64,000 bases of DNA, taken from positions 3,658,001 to 3,722,000 of the forward strand of contig AP024096.1 of assembly GCA_015099395.1 (NCBI GenBank), written 5' to 3'. This document shows, one piece after another, positions 18,143-27,628 of the stretch (positions are counted from its first letter, which is position 1; each line of letters opens with the position of its first letter). The DNA is from Ktedonobacteria bacterium brp13 (GTDB taxonomy: Bacteria > Chloroflexota > Ktedonobacteria > Ktedonobacterales > Ktedonobacteraceae). A program made the translations under genes and the position numbers. The notes beneath the pieces are model-generated. The model made no database searches, was not told the origin of the DNA, and was given only the letters and a program-made list of their open reading frames with translations.

Positions 18143-20539
18143 ATGCGGTTACATACACACAAGCAAGAGAAATCAGTCTGTACGACACGTCTTTCACTAC
18201 TAATTGGCATACGACGTTTCAAGAAAGCTCACATTTTTCCGCTACTCAGTGCTTTTATTCTTCTCATGACGAGCGGCGGAACGCTACTGTTCCAACTTGT
18301 CGCTCATACAAACAGTGCTTTTGCGATGGCTGCCCCCCATAAAGCAACTGTAGCCGCACCAGCGAACACAGCCGTTTTGACCTTCAAAAATAACATTGAA
18401 CGTACAGGATTACATGCCAATGAGACCATTCTCAACACGAGCAATGTCAAAGCAGCAACCTTTGGCAAACGTGTGACCTATCCGGTACAAGGACAGGTCT
18501 ATGCACAGCCATTATTTGTGCCCAACCTCACCATTAATGGTGTCAGTCACAACGTCGTTATTGTCGCCACTGAACACGATCAGGTCTATGCGTTCGACGC
18601 AGATACGACGACAACCACTGCTCCACTCTGGGAGACAAATTATCTGACGAATGGAGCCACCAGCGTTGCGTATACCGATGTCTCATGTAACGATACGGTT
18701 CCTGAAATAGGGATTACAGGGACTCCCTCTATCGATCTCAGCATAAACACCATGTATCTCGTCACCTTTACCAAAGAAAGTGGCAACCTGATTTATCGCT
18801 TGCATGCTGTAGACATCACCACAGGCCTGGACAAGCCCGGCAGTCCAACCGTCATCACAGGGTCAGTTACTGGTACAGGGAATGGAGCGAGCAATGGTGT
18901 CATTCATTTCCTACCAGTTCATCAGCGTGAACGCGCTGCGCTAACCGTTGTGAATGGTCAGATCTATGTCGCCTTCGGTTCATTTTGTGACGATGACCCC
19001 TATCATGGCTGGGTCTTTGGCTACACATACGATAACACCTCGTTCAAGCAGCAAGAGATCTATAATGATTCGTCCAATGGTGCAGGAGCGGGTATTTGGG
19101 GCTCTGGTGGCGCGATAGCAGCTGACACCCAGGGCAATCTGTATGCCTCCACCGGTAATGGTGATGTGGACCTTGCTACAGGTGGAGAGGATGCGGGTGA
19201 CTCTGTCATTCAGCTCAGTCCTCAGTTGAAGTTGACCGATTACTTCACACCATTCAACGCTGCCTGCTTGAAGTATAGAGATGCCGATATCAGCTCAGGT
19301 GGACCAATGCTAGTGCCATCGCGCAACGAACTTTTCATGGGTGGCAAAGAGGGTCGTTTCTATGTCTTGAACACATATAAACTTGGCAACTTTACAGCTG
19401 ATCCCAATTTAAACTGCGATACAAACGAGCCGCATCGCAACGACATTGACAGGGTAATACAGGAATTCCTGCCCGGTACGGTTGGTGGGGCCTACGGCAA
19501 TCCGGCGTACTATACCGGTCCCAATGGAGAATACATCTATTTTTCGGGTGCTGGCAGTCCGACCAGGGCCTTCCAATTGCAACCGAGTGGCACGCTTTCA
19601 ACCACAGCAACCTCGCAGACATCTGAAAACTTCGGCTTTACGGGTGGCAATCCAAGCATCTCGGCCAATGGCACACAGGCTGGCACCGGTATTGCCTGGA
19701 TTATTGATCCCGCGGGCGCAACACTGCGAGCCTACACTGCCGATAATCTCGGGACTGAACTCTACAATAGTAACCAGAATGCTGCCCGTGATGCCCTGGA
19801 TAGCTATGTGAAGTTCTCTAGCGCCACGATAGCCAATGGCGAGGTTTTTGTTGGCACAACGGATACCTTGACCATCTTTGGCCTGCACCCGACTGCGCCA
19901 TCACCAACTTCGGGCTCACTGGCAGCCACCCCACCTCCGTTGACCTATAACAATAGAGGCGTGAGTAGTGATTCGGCTCCTGAAACAGGCGATTTCGATG
20001 GTAATAATGACAGTTACTCAGTTCAGGCACTACAAAACGTTGGCATCAATCCTGGTGATAACGCCTTCTTTAAGCCTAATAAGATGGTCTTTAGCTGGCC
20101 CAACGTCTTGCCAGGTTCTAACAATAACTACATTGCCGATGGTCAAACGATACCAGTCACCCCCATGGCGCATGCGAATCTGCTGGGCTTTCTCGGTGCC
20201 GCGACAAATGGACCATCCTTTGGTATTGCCTCGATCAACTACACCGATGGCAGCCAACAATATTTTATGCTTGGTTTCAGTGATTGGTCACTGAATGGAG
20301 GAGACTTCTCGCAACTCTACCCGGGCAATGCCATTCAATCGCAGATGACCTACTATAACTCAGGTCAAGGCACCAATTATGCCAATACCTACTTGTTTTA
20401 TACTGATATCGCATTACAATCGAGCAAAGATGTAGCCAGTGTCACCTTGCCCTCTTCAGTCAATCAGGGACAACTACACGTCTTTGCGATCTCAACACTG
20501 AACGTACCGCAGTCTGCCATCTCCAATACTGGTGGCTAA
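18143..20539 (+). CDS. Secreted PQQ-like beta-propeller protein
   Basis: The 798-aa product has a long N-terminal export region (hydrophobic core about residues 34-58, cleavage likely after SAFA) and then repeated beta-strand units such as GQVYAQPLFV, HDQVYAFDADT and GQIYVAFGSF, typical of PQQ-enzyme-like propellers. No catalytic PQQ site or heme motif (CxxCH) is seen, so an enzymatic role is doubtful. It may be a surface binding or scaffold protein. The C-terminal 250 residues look like a separate beta domain. AAGGGG precedes ATG 18143. The chitinase-like secreted protein follows 250 bp later on the same strand, with its own ribosome site. Confidence 0.75.
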   Translation: MRLHTHKQEKSVCTTRLSLLIGIRRFKKAHIFPLLSAFILLMTSGGTLLFQLVAHTNSAFAMAAPHKATVAAPANTAVLTFKNNIERTGLHANETILNTSNVKAATFGKRVTYPVQGQVYAQPLFVPNLTINGVSHNVVIVATEHDQVYAFDADTTTTTAPLWETNYLTNGATSVAYTDVSCNDTVPEIGITGTPSIDLSINTMYLVTFTKESGNLIYRLHAVDITTGLDKPGSPTVITGSVTGTGNGASNGVIHFLPVHQRERAALTVVNGQIYVAFGSFCDDDPYHGWVFGYTYDNTSFKQQEIYNDSSNGAGAGIWGSGGAIAADTQGNLYASTGNGDVDLATGGEDAGDSVIQLSPQLKLTDYFTPFNAACLKYRDADISSGGPMLVPSRNELFMGGKEGRFYVLNTYKLGNFTADPNLNCDTNEPHRNDIDRVIQEFLPGTVGGAYGNPAYYTGPNGEYIYFSGAGSPTRAFQLQPSGTLSTTATSQTSENFGFTGGNPSISANGTQAGTGIAWIIDPAGATLRAYTADNLGTELYNSNQNAARDALDSYVKFSSATIANGEVFVGTTDTLTIFGLHPTAPSPTSGSLAATPPPLTYNNRGVSSDSAPETGDFDGNNDSYSVQALQNVGINPGDNAFFKPNKMVFSWPNVLPGSNNNYIADGQTIPVTPMAHANLLGFLGAATNGPSFGIASINYTDGSQQYFMLGFSDWSLNGGDFSQLYPGNAIQSQMTYYNSGQGTNYANTYLFYTDIALQSSKDVASVTLPSSVNQGQLHVFAISTLNVPQSAISNTGG

Positions 20540-20795
20540 AGCAGCCTATGCTAGCCAGCAGTACAGTGTTGGCTTCGCAAAACTGGTATAGACATCTTGA
20601 CATATATACATAAAGTAGTTTATGCTCTGTACTAGAAGCAGATTGTTACTTCATACTTCCATAGAGAATCAGGCAATCTTTCGGGCAAGGATGCTGCACT
20701 AGAATATCGCCAGATATCTCGTTATTCCTCGCCAGCATTGTGCTACGAAAAGCAACAGATCTGTGTTTGCTCTCACTTGCAACAGGGAGGTTTTC

Positions 20796-22052
20796 ATGCC
20801 AGTGAACATACGTAGCAGTCGGAGAGTGGCAGTTATTGCTGTACTACTCCTTGTCATTCTCACCCTTATAATGGCCACGCAACCATCTGTAACGAAAGCA
20901 GCAGTCGCCGCTACCACCTCGAATGCGTACAATGCAGCCCCTTATGTCATGCCGCTCGCCAATACTCCTCCAAACTTGCCCACTGTTATGTCTGCAAGCG
21001 GAGTCAAAGCCTTTACGCTGGCATTTGTGGTGGCTAATGGTGGTTGTACTGCCGCCTGGGAATCAGATGCAGGCCTGGATAACGTCTCGACTGATACGCA
21101 GGTAGGGCCGATTATTAATGCCGTCCGTGCAGCAGGTGGTGATGTTGTCGTATCCTTCGGAGGATATGGTGGCACGAAATTAGGTGAGACCTGTGGCACG
21201 CCACAGGCTACAGCCGCAGTTGAGCAGGCAATTATCAACAAATATGCCTTACACGCGCTCGACTTTGATCTGGAAGAACCTGAGTATGAGAATGCGACAG
21301 CCATCAACAACGAGCTTGGGGCAGCGCAAATTCTGCAAAACAACAATCCTGGTCTCTATGAATCAATTACCATTCCAGGTACGACAAGTGGCACAGGCTA
21401 CTTTGGGCAACAGTTACTGAATAACGCAAAGGCACTGGGATATACACCAAACAACTATGGCATTATGCCATTCGATGGCGGCTTCAATGGAGCTAGCAGC
21501 CAGACCAATGCACTCCAGAGTTTCCATACCATGCTGATGAACACATTCAATTGGAGTAGTGCCACGGCCTACGCCCATGAAGGAATTTCAGACATGAATG
21601 GTCGTACCGATAGTGCAGAATATTTTTATCAAGCTGATTTTCAGACAGTCCTGAACTTTGTGGAAAGCAATCAAATGGCTCGCTTCACCTATTGGTCGGT
21701 GAACCGTGATCGTCAATGTAATCCACCCAACAACAACGGAACACTCTCCGGTACGTGCAGTAGCGTGCCTCAGAATGATTGGGATTTCACAAAAATCGTT
21801 GCACAATTCAGTGGCGGCGTTGTATCGCCACCGCCTACCCCTACTCCGACACAAGTGTTCACACCGACCCCAACACAGGGTGGCGGTGGTGGTGGTACCT
21901 GTGCAGGTGTAGCAGCATGGAATTCCAGTATCGCCTATGTTGGTGGCAACAAGGTCACCTATAACGGCTCGCTCTGGCAGGCAAAGTGGTGGACAGAGGC
22001 AGATATTCCTGGTGGCGCAGCCGGCGTATGGACCCTGATTGGAAGCTGTTAG
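20796..22052 (+). CDS. Secreted GH18 chitinase-like protein with a C-terminal CBM5/12 domain
   Basis: ATG 20796 (MPVNIRSSRR), with GGGAGG about 6 nt before it, gives 418 aa. Layout: signal peptide to about residue 38; a GH18-type barrel (about 45-340); a Pro/Thr linker; and a chitin-binding type 3 module (about 369-418) with AWNSSIAYVGGNKVTYNG and WWTEADIPGG. The active-site motif is LHALDFDLEEPE near 150; family consensus is DxxDxDxE, and the first Asp is His here while the catalytic Glu is kept. This pattern is seen in ChiC-like bacterial GH18 proteins, so activity is possible. It would act on chitin outside the cell. A deleted second copy survives at 32.84 kb. Confidence 0.85.
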   Translation: MPVNIRSSRRVAVIAVLLLVILTLIMATQPSVTKAAVAATTSNAYNAAPYVMPLANTPPNLPTVMSASGVKAFTLAFVVANGGCTAAWESDAGLDNVSTDTQVGPIINAVRAAGGDVVVSFGGYGGTKLGETCGTPQATAAVEQAIINKYALHALDFDLEEPEYENATAINNELGAAQILQNNNPGLYESITIPGTTSGTGYFGQQLLNNAKALGYTPNNYGIMPFDGGFNGASSQTNALQSFHTMLMNTFNWSSATAYAHEGISDMNGRTDSAEYFYQADFQTVLNFVESNQMARFTYWSVNRDRQCNPPNNNGTLSGTCSSVPQNDWDFTKIVAQFSGGVVSPPPTPTPTQVFTPTPTQGGGGGGTCAGVAAWNSSIAYVGGNKVTYNGSLWQAKWWTEADIPGGAAGVWTLIGSC

Positions 22053-22105
22053 CGAAGATCAGCATGCATCATCCCTCAAAAGTTCGGGATGACTGGCAAT
22101 AAAGC

Positions 22106-22160
22106 AACCTCTTGAAAGAGACTGTCTGTAGTCAAACACAACAGAAGCTTTCAAGAGGTT
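22106..22160 (+). terminator. Putative terminator of the chitinase-like gene
   Basis: AACCTCTTGAAAG (22106-22118) pairs perfectly with CTTTCAAGAGGTT (22148-22160), a 13-bp stem with a 29-nt loop. There is no strong T run, so termination strength is uncertain. Confidence 0.4.
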
Positions 22161-22407
22161 TCCTTGTCTCTTCGGTTCGGTCCATCTGCTGTATTGCCCT
22201 TGCAAGGAATCTACATAGGAAGCAATTTCCTACCCAATTTCCCAAAAAGACGCGACAGGCTCTTGACCTGGTAGAGCCGCATTAACCGGTAAAATTGGGA
22301 AAAGAAAAACGGTAAATGATCGAAAAATTAGGTAATGCTGCTAATACCTGCCTCCCTCTCTTCTGAAAATGGCGTTTTCATCCTGGGTGGTGAACCTTTT
22401 TCATGAT

Positions 22408-22590
22408 GGTCTTTGAGGGGGGAAAGTCGCCATAGCGACAGGGGGGAGTAGAAAGTTAGCAATCGCCCAACAGAAGTTGATACGGACTTAGTAGATAAAA
22501 AGTGTTTTTGACGTAGAGGTATCGTGAGTAGCGTAGTTCGAGAATCTACTCCCCCCTGTCGCTGCGGCGACTTTCCCCCCTCAAAGAGGG
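22408..22590. repeat. Dispersed inverted-repeat element, copy A of the 22-kb pair
   Basis: The left arm (TTTGAGGGGGGAAAGTCGCC onwards, about 22408-22450) and right arm (about 22544-22590) are inverted copies of about 40 bp around a 95-bp centre. Each arm holds a small GC hairpin (GTCGC/GCGAC). The right arm is preceded by TTCGAGAATCTACTCC, as in the elements at 6.7 kb, 12.1 kb and 22.8 kb. No coding content. Confidence 0.65.
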
Positions 22591-22675
22591 AGGCAGAGGT
22601 ATTACCATCGTTACAAGTGATAGTGAACTTTATCTTTGCCAGAGAGAATGCCCGCTATTCAGGAGATGCAGCTTC

Positions 22676-22868
22676 TGCCTCCCTCTCTGAGGGAGGACAG
22701 CCGCGCTAAGCGGCAGGAGGGAGTAAAACGCGAGCAATATCCTGTATTCCTCGATTACAGGCTAAGAAGACGGGAAGGATAGATAGTATTTGGTGATGGT
22801 TAACAACGTAATTCGAGAATCTACTCCCTCCTGTCGCTGCGGCGACATCCCCCCTCAGAGAGGGCAAT
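22676..22868. repeat. Dispersed inverted-repeat element, copy B of the 22-kb pair
   Basis: A second copy lies 85 bp after the first, with a more divergent left arm (GAGGACAGCCGCGCTAAG hairpin) and a right arm again holding TTCGAGAATCTACTCC and GTCGCTGCGGCGAC. The arrangement suggests successive or tandem insertion of the same family. Confidence 0.6.
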
Positions 22869-22890
22869 GCCATTCAAATAAGAGCAAAGG

Positions 22891-23187
22891 GTGGAAACAC
22901 CTGAAGGGAGAAGTGCTCTTGCTGAGCGCGCTCGTCAGCCTCCATGCGATTCTTTATCGAAAGGGCATCATCGCTCCTCTGAGCTCAAATTCTTCTTATT
23001 TGAATGGCATTGTCCTCTTGATGGGCGTGAAGACTCGCTCATTCAAGAGGAATACGCAGTATCAAAGGGTGGCTCCTGGCTTTCAGATCCCGCTCAAATG
23101 CGCACAACATATCGTGACGATGACAGCAATTGGGTCAATGATGGCTTCAAGTTAGCGTGCTCATCTGGCGAAGTTCAACAGATTTGA
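22891..23187 (+). pseudogene. C-terminal relic of a formylglycine-generating-enzyme (SUMF1/EgtB-type) protein
   Basis: The last 60 residues read DGREDSLIQEEYAVSKGGSW, LSDPAQMRTTYRDDDS and NDGFKLACSS. These match the end of FGE-sulfatase family domains: the GGSW turn, the RxxYR segment and the GFRLA-type end. The rest of the about 250-residue domain is absent, so there is no active site. The first 35 codons are unrelated to the family. They lie inside an 18-bp perfect inverted repeat (22865-22882 with 22995-23012), which marks the break point. Confidence 0.65.
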
Positions 23188-23313
23188 GCCAGGCAGAGAA
23201 GAGAACACTTGTAACAAGAGAAATCTGAGTTCAGAGATCGTGGTTCAGGCTCACCTCCAGCTGAGTTAGAGCGTTTGCATTTACCATCCCTGACATCTAG
23301 AAAATGAAGCTAT

Positions 23314-24189
23314 CTATCTTGTCTCGTCTATCCGGGCCAGGAAAGCCAGCACTGCACTTGTGAAAACCTCTGAAAGCATAATGGTGTAATGGTTGGTGTC
23401 GGGAATCTCTACCACGCTACTGCCTCCGATAATACCCCGCATGCGTTCGGCCTCGTCGGAAGTCAGGATGAGGCCACGGTCGGGTGCCAGCGTACCCAGC
23501 GCGGCACGTGTAATCAGTGTGGGTGCCTGGATGCGCGGCAAAAGTGTGTCAGCATTGAGACTCATATTGACCACTATCTCCTCATCAATCGCTGCTTTGG
23601 GAACGCGTGAGGTGACGGTGCCATCAGGATGAACTTCGGCGTCATAGCGATAATACGCCTCCCAGAAGGAACTCCATTGATGGATCGGCACTTGCCGCCG
23701 CTCTTCCAGATAGGCATCAAGCGAGGGATAAACCTGTCCTAACCGTTGCAGCGAAGCAGCGATGGCCTGTAGTGTATCCGACGGGACACGTCCGCCTGCA
23801 TCCACCAGCACAAGCCGGCCCAGACGCCTGGGATGGACAGCCGCAAGGAAATACCCAATCTGTGCTCCCAGTGAATGGCCGATGAGATGGACAGTCGACA
23901 GGTTCAGCGCATCACAGAGTGAGAGCAGATCGTTGACATGATAAGGAATACCGTAACCATGCGGTGGTTTCTCGCTCAGACCCCGTCCGCGCAAATCGGG
24001 TGCGATAGCATACCAGCCTTGTTCAGCCAATGCTGGCCCAAGCAGTGTCCATTCCTGACTACTGGCGGTCAGACCATGGACAAGCAAGACGCTGCGCTCG
24101 GGCCGGGTAAATTCCCCCCAGGTCTGATAATGGAGGTTAATGCCGTTAACTCTCAATTGGTGAGTAAACATAGTCATATTCTCTTTCAT
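23314..24189 (-). CDS. Alpha/beta hydrolase
   Basis: The 291-aa protein has the canonical fold: VLLVHGLTASSQEW (oxyanion loop), DLRGRGLSEKP, the nucleophile elbow GHSLGAQ with Ser106, and a late DTNHYTIM carrying the catalytic His. The acid is probably in the TLAPDRGLILT or adjacent segment. This group includes esterases, haloalkane-type hydrolases and C-C hydrolases, so the substrate is open. There is no signal peptide. Possible starts at 24189, 24177 and 24171 (MFTHQLRVNG) differ by up to six residues and have only a weak ribosome site. The downstream neighbour is the broken depolymerase fragment. Confidence 0.85.
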   Translation of the reverse strand: MKENMTMFTHQLRVNGINLHYQTWGEFTRPERSVLLVHGLTASSQEWTLLGPALAEQGWYAIAPDLRGRGLSEKPPHGYGIPYHVNDLLSLCDALNLSTVHLIGHSLGAQIGYFLAAVHPRRLGRLVLVDAGGRVPSDTLQAIAASLQRLGQVYPSLDAYLEERRQVPIHQWSSFWEAYYRYDAEVHPDGTVTSRVPKAAIDEEIVVNMSLNADTLLPRIQAPTLITRAALGTLAPDRGLILTSDEAERMRGIIGGSSVVEIPDTNHYTIMLSEVFTSAVLAFLARIDETR

Positions 24190-24253
24190 TTATGCTGATC
24201 GAAGCCCGCCACCAGCACATACGGCAGCGAGCTTCTTCACAATTGTCCAGGGC

Positions 24254-24655
24254 TTAATTACTGAAACGCATGAAGAAATTATACATAGCTAGATTCGTAC
24301 TTGGACCCTGGGGATCACCCCATAATCCTGATCCACCAGACCAGGCATGCCCCATACCGTTTACGACCCAATATTCCTCGATCTCCTGCCCACTGTTGTT
24401 ATTCCAGGTGTAGGTGGTATAGGAATGCCCTCCTGCTACCTGTCCATGCGTGGTGGTCGCGGGAGCAAGAAAGTTCGCGTTGTAGGTACCACCTGAAGCA
24501 TCGTGGTCCGTCTCCATCCATTGCTGAATGACCTGATCGCCGTTCACTGGCCAGACAACGGGATCAACCGAACCCTGAAAATCGATAGTGGGAACAACCC
24601 TGGCATAGTGTCCCATCACGTTATACGCCAGGTCTCCTTGCCCACGCGATGCGCA
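24254..24655 (-). pseudogene. PHB-depolymerase-type esterase, C-terminal fragment of a split gene
   Basis: This fragment reads AYNVMGHYARVVPT, PVNGDQVIQQWMETDHDASG and WVVNGMGHAWSGGSGLW, the last third of the LpqC/PhaZ-like secreted esterase family, including the catalytic His in GMGHAWSGG. The frame continues a few codons upstream of the first ATG (GQGDLAYNV), showing that this ATG is not a true start. The N-terminal fragment of the same family lies at 26.8-27.2 kb on the same strand, and a 2.1-kb regulator/epimerase segment separates them. The piece with the serine nucleophile is in neither fragment, so the enzyme is dead. Confidence 0.8.
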
Positions 24656-24685
24656 ACGAGACAGGCGCTGCTTACGATCCCCTCA

Positions 24686-25507
24686 TCAAGAGGAAGCAGA
24701 CAACGCCTGTTCTAACTTCGAAGTGGTTGAAGGGGAAGCGGCATAGATTTTCATACGGAGATTGGAAGAAAAATAGGCTTGCACATGGTCAAATTCCAGG
24801 AGACCGAGCGTTGGATGCATCATGGGTCGTGGCCCATTGGGCAAACCTCGTATATCATGTTGCTCCCACCATTCCCGAAATAATGGGCTCATGTGCTGCA
24901 AATCATGGAGTAATTCCTCAAACGAGGCATCGCCTGGATAGCTAGCGTAATCGGCACGAAATTGGGCCACCAGATTGCGCGCCTGCACCTCCCAGTCAAG
25001 ATCGAGCGAGTGTTCTTGCATCTGAAAGTAGCGCCAGACCACATTGAGCGAGTGCGGTGGAAAGGGCTCATCAAAGCAAAAGACCAGGTCAGCTGCTCGA
25101 TTCCTGAAGAGAACGTCCCAGCGCCGCCCGATCACAAAGGCTGGATGAGGAGTCAGCACGTCCACCACGTGCCGTAGTTCTGGGGGGACCTCTTCTTCCT
25201 CTGGTGGCGCTTTCACAGGTAGAGTGTGACCTGCCAGTAGGAGCAGATACTTCTCCTCTACATGGGTGAGCCTGAGCGCCTGTGCAATGCTTTCCAGGAC
25301 AGGCTTTGAGGGATGAACGTCCTTTCCCTGCTCCAGCAAAGTGTACCACGAAACCCCGATATTCGCCAATTCCGCCACGTCTTCGCGCCGCAGCCCTGGC
25401 GTTCGATGCCTGCTGCGTGCTGGTAATCCTACCTCTGTTTGAGAGAGCCGGGCGCGGCGGGTGCGCAAGAAGGCCGCGAGTGTTTCTCGGCGTTCTATCT
25501 CTTCCAT
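24686..25507 (-). CDS. XRE-family regulator with MmyB-like ligand-binding domain
   Basis: The 273-aa protein has an N-terminal helix-turn-helix (about residues 10-90: RTPGLRREDVAELANIGVSW, YTLLEQGKDVHPSKPVLESI) and a C-terminal MmyB-like ligand domain (about 110-260), a combination common in Actinobacteria and Chloroflexota. It is divergent from the epimerase-like gene at 25.7 kb with about 190 bp between them, the usual arrangement of such a regulator and its target. The ligand is unknown; fatty-acyl or small aromatic ligands are suggested for the family. The pair sits inside a split esterase gene, so it may have arrived as a unit. Confidence 0.88.
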   Translation of the reverse strand: MEEIERRETLAAFLRTRRARLSQTEVGLPARSRHRTPGLRREDVAELANIGVSWYTLLEQGKDVHPSKPVLESIAQALRLTHVEEKYLLLLAGHTLPVKAPPEEEEVPPELRHVVDVLTPHPAFVIGRRWDVLFRNRAADLVFCFDEPFPPHSLNVVWRYFQMQEHSLDLDWEVQARNLVAQFRADYASYPGDASFEELLHDLQHMSPLFREWWEQHDIRGLPNGPRPMMHPTLGLLEFDHVQAYFSSNLRMKIYAASPSTTSKLEQALSASS

Positions 25508-25696
25508 CTGTTTTGCTCCTTATCCTACTACTCGCAATCATACGATCACGGGAGGTTGGTTATCTGAATGTCTCTCAAGCATACTAAGTAAGTGGTATCC
25601 AGGTCAAGCGAGACGCGCGAAGAGACCTGGCAACACCTCTCTTTCGACAGTAGGAGAAAAGCTTCATTTACAAAGCTTTCATTCACAAGGAGTCAA

Positions 25697-26554
25697 ATGA
25701 TCATGAAAACTATTCTTGTCACTGGTGCAACTGGTAAGGTTGGAAGTCACTTCGTGCCCCGTCTGTTGCAACGTGAAAATAACGTGCGTCTTCTCGTTCG
25801 CCGAGCGGAACAGGCTGAGGCTTTCCACAAGTTGGGGGCTGAGGTGATCGTGGGAGATCTGAGCCAGCCGGAGAGCCTCGCTTCGGCTGTTGCAGGAGTC
25901 CAGACCGTCGTTCATCTAGCAGCCTTCTTTCGGGGAACTGACCAGGAGCGAATCAGGACGACCAATGAGGATGGTGCTCTGGCTCTGGCGAACGCCTCCC
26001 TTTCCGCAAGGGTTGAGCGTTTTGTCTTCACCAGCACGAGCAATGTCTATGGTCCAGATCATAGTCGGCCCGCTCGCGAAGATGACCCCCTTCGGGGAAC
26101 AGCCACCTATCCGCAAAGCAAGGTCGCGGCTGAACAGGCGCTGCTGGAAATGTATCGCACACGCGGGTTGGGAGTGCGTATCCTGCGTCTTCCTTTTGTC
26201 TATGGGGAAGGAGATACGCATGTGCACGATGCCCTGCCGATATTGGGCGAGAGGCAGTGGCATCCAGCAAAACGGCTGCATATGGCGCATCATGCCGATG
26301 TCTCGCAGGCATTGCTGCTCGCTATTGCCACCGCTGGGATCGACGGCCGGATCTACAATGTTGCCGATGACGCACCCATGAGTTTCGCAGAGTTGCGGCG
26401 CTTGAATGGCCTGCCAGAAGGTGCAAGTGACGCAGATGCCTCCTTCAATGATCCGTGGGAAATGATCGTCGATACCCTCCGCATCCGAGATGAGTTGGGC
26501 TTCCGCCCCATCTATCCTTCGTATTATGCGGCGAGAGATGCGGGTGTACTTTAA
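25697..26554 (+). CDS. NAD-dependent epimerase/dehydratase family protein
   Basis: This is an extended short-chain dehydrogenase of about 285 aa. The Rossmann motif GATGKVGSHF lies near residue 9 and the catalytic Tyr-x3-Lys is in TYPQSKVAAE. FVFTSTSNVYGPDHSRPARE and RLPFVYGEGD are typical of the sugar-epimerase/dihydroflavonol-reductase group. It is soluble and cytoplasmic. ATG 25697 lies 4 nt after AAGGAG and ATG 25703 10 nt after; either may be used. The frame continues upstream to 25592 without a better ribosome site. Divergent placement next to an XRE/MmyB regulator suggests induction by a small molecule that it may modify. Confidence 0.85.
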   Translation: MIMKTILVTGATGKVGSHFVPRLLQRENNVRLLVRRAEQAEAFHKLGAEVIVGDLSQPESLASAVAGVQTVVHLAAFFRGTDQERIRTTNEDGALALANASLSARVERFVFTSTSNVYGPDHSRPAREDDPLRGTATYPQSKVAAEQALLEMYRTRGLGVRILRLPFVYGEGDTHVHDALPILGERQWHPAKRLHMAHHADVSQALLLAIATAGIDGRIYNVADDAPMSFAELRRLNGLPEGASDADASFNDPWEMIVDTLRIRDELGFRPIYPSYYAARDAGVL

Positions 26555-26797
26555 TGCCGTTGCCGGTGAGAGACCAGACTCGTCTCTCACCGGCAACACG
26601 ATGTTTCCACTCAGCACAACGATGCAACAATTTCAGCTCCGCTCCTCTGGCAGGACTGGAACCGACGGCACCAGCGGCAGGCGTGTATGCATCTGCATCG
26701 TCAGCACCTGGAGATCCTGATTGAACCGGCCCTCCCCCGAGCCTTCGCCTCTTCCCCTGCGACGATCTCTCCTGCCCAGCGTGCGCATTACCGCTTG
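26555..26797. other. Right junction of the segment that splits the esterase gene
   Basis: The + strand is open here and reads LLWQDWNRRHQRQACMHLHR and SPAQRAHYRLSWHERLARNA without start or ribosome site. It looks like eroded coding sequence, perhaps the end of a transposase, but I cannot name the family. It ends where homology to the esterase begins again. Confidence 0.3.
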
Positions 26798-27202
26798 TCA
26801 TGGCATGAGCGGCTGGCTCGCAATGCCCGAACCGCGAAACTGGTTAGCCGCCAGGAAAAAGTTCCAGCACAGGGCGGGATTGTTCAAGACATTCTGCTGG
26901 AGGTAGGCGATAACAAACTGCTTCTGGTCTGCCAGACTATCCATACCGGTGTCTGCCGCTATAGTTGACGCATCTACCGTACATCCGGATAATACGACGA
27001 CCAGCGGCACAGAGGTACCTATGTGATAGTTTGCCGGAGTATACACGTCGTAGCTATACAGTCCGGCAGGACCAAAGTAACTGAATTGGTGCAAATTTCC
27101 CACGCTGGTGGGAGCAGCATGAGCAAAAGATGCCCCCTGAGAAAGCAAGAGACAACCTACAAAAATAGCGATACCGCCCCAGCGGGCAAGACGTTTGAAC
27201 AT
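26798..27202 (-). pseudogene. PHB-depolymerase-type esterase, N-terminal fragment of a split gene
   Basis: From ATG 27202, with AAGGGG about 9 nt upstream, the frame encodes a signal peptide (core IAIFVGCLLLSQGASFAHAA) and the family N-terminus: LYSYDVYTPANYHIG, VPLVVVLSGCTVDASTIAAD, and ALCWNFFLAANQFRGSG. Family members then continue to the AGxSAGG nucleophile, but here the frame diverges after RGSG and stops at once. The matching C-terminus is at 24.25-24.66 kb. The lost middle is about 100 residues. In the oxyanion region, VVLSGC replaces the usual VVLHGC. Confidence 0.8.
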
Positions 27203-27421
27203 CCGTGTTCGCCCCTTTCTCATGAAGCACACCATGGACGACAATGTCGTACAAATCTCTCGCTGACTGGCATGCTCCGTCTGACACAACACTGTGTAAA
27301 GTGACAGATGCGTCATGTGATAAAGTAAGTGTAACTCAAAAGCGTTGGAAAAGGCGTTTATTCGCTTGATAGAGAGGATAGATAAACGTTTGCACTCTAC
27401 CGTTGCAACACCTCGTATTGA

Positions 27422-27628
27422 TGGACAAGTGTATCGTACAGGAGCGTCTATGCATTGGCACAGGCGTTGGCCCGCGCCGTGGTTATTGTCGAGGAGCTTG
27501 CCAGCGCTCTTACCAATAACGAGTTACATTCACATTTTCTCGCCTCATCCCAGATGCAGGATCTCTTTACTCTGCCGGAAACGCAGCGGCAAGTACACCG
27601 CCCAATGAAACAGAGAGAGAAGAAATAA
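27422..27628 (+). pseudogene. C-terminal coding relic upstream of the phosphotransferase gene
   Basis: The frame YRSVYALAQALARAVVIVEE to QRQVHRPMKQREKK is open for about 65 codons, is helix-rich, has no start, and its TAA overlaps the ATG of the next gene (TAATG). That overlap suggests it was once the upstream member of a coupled pair. I do not recognise the family. Confidence 0.35.
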
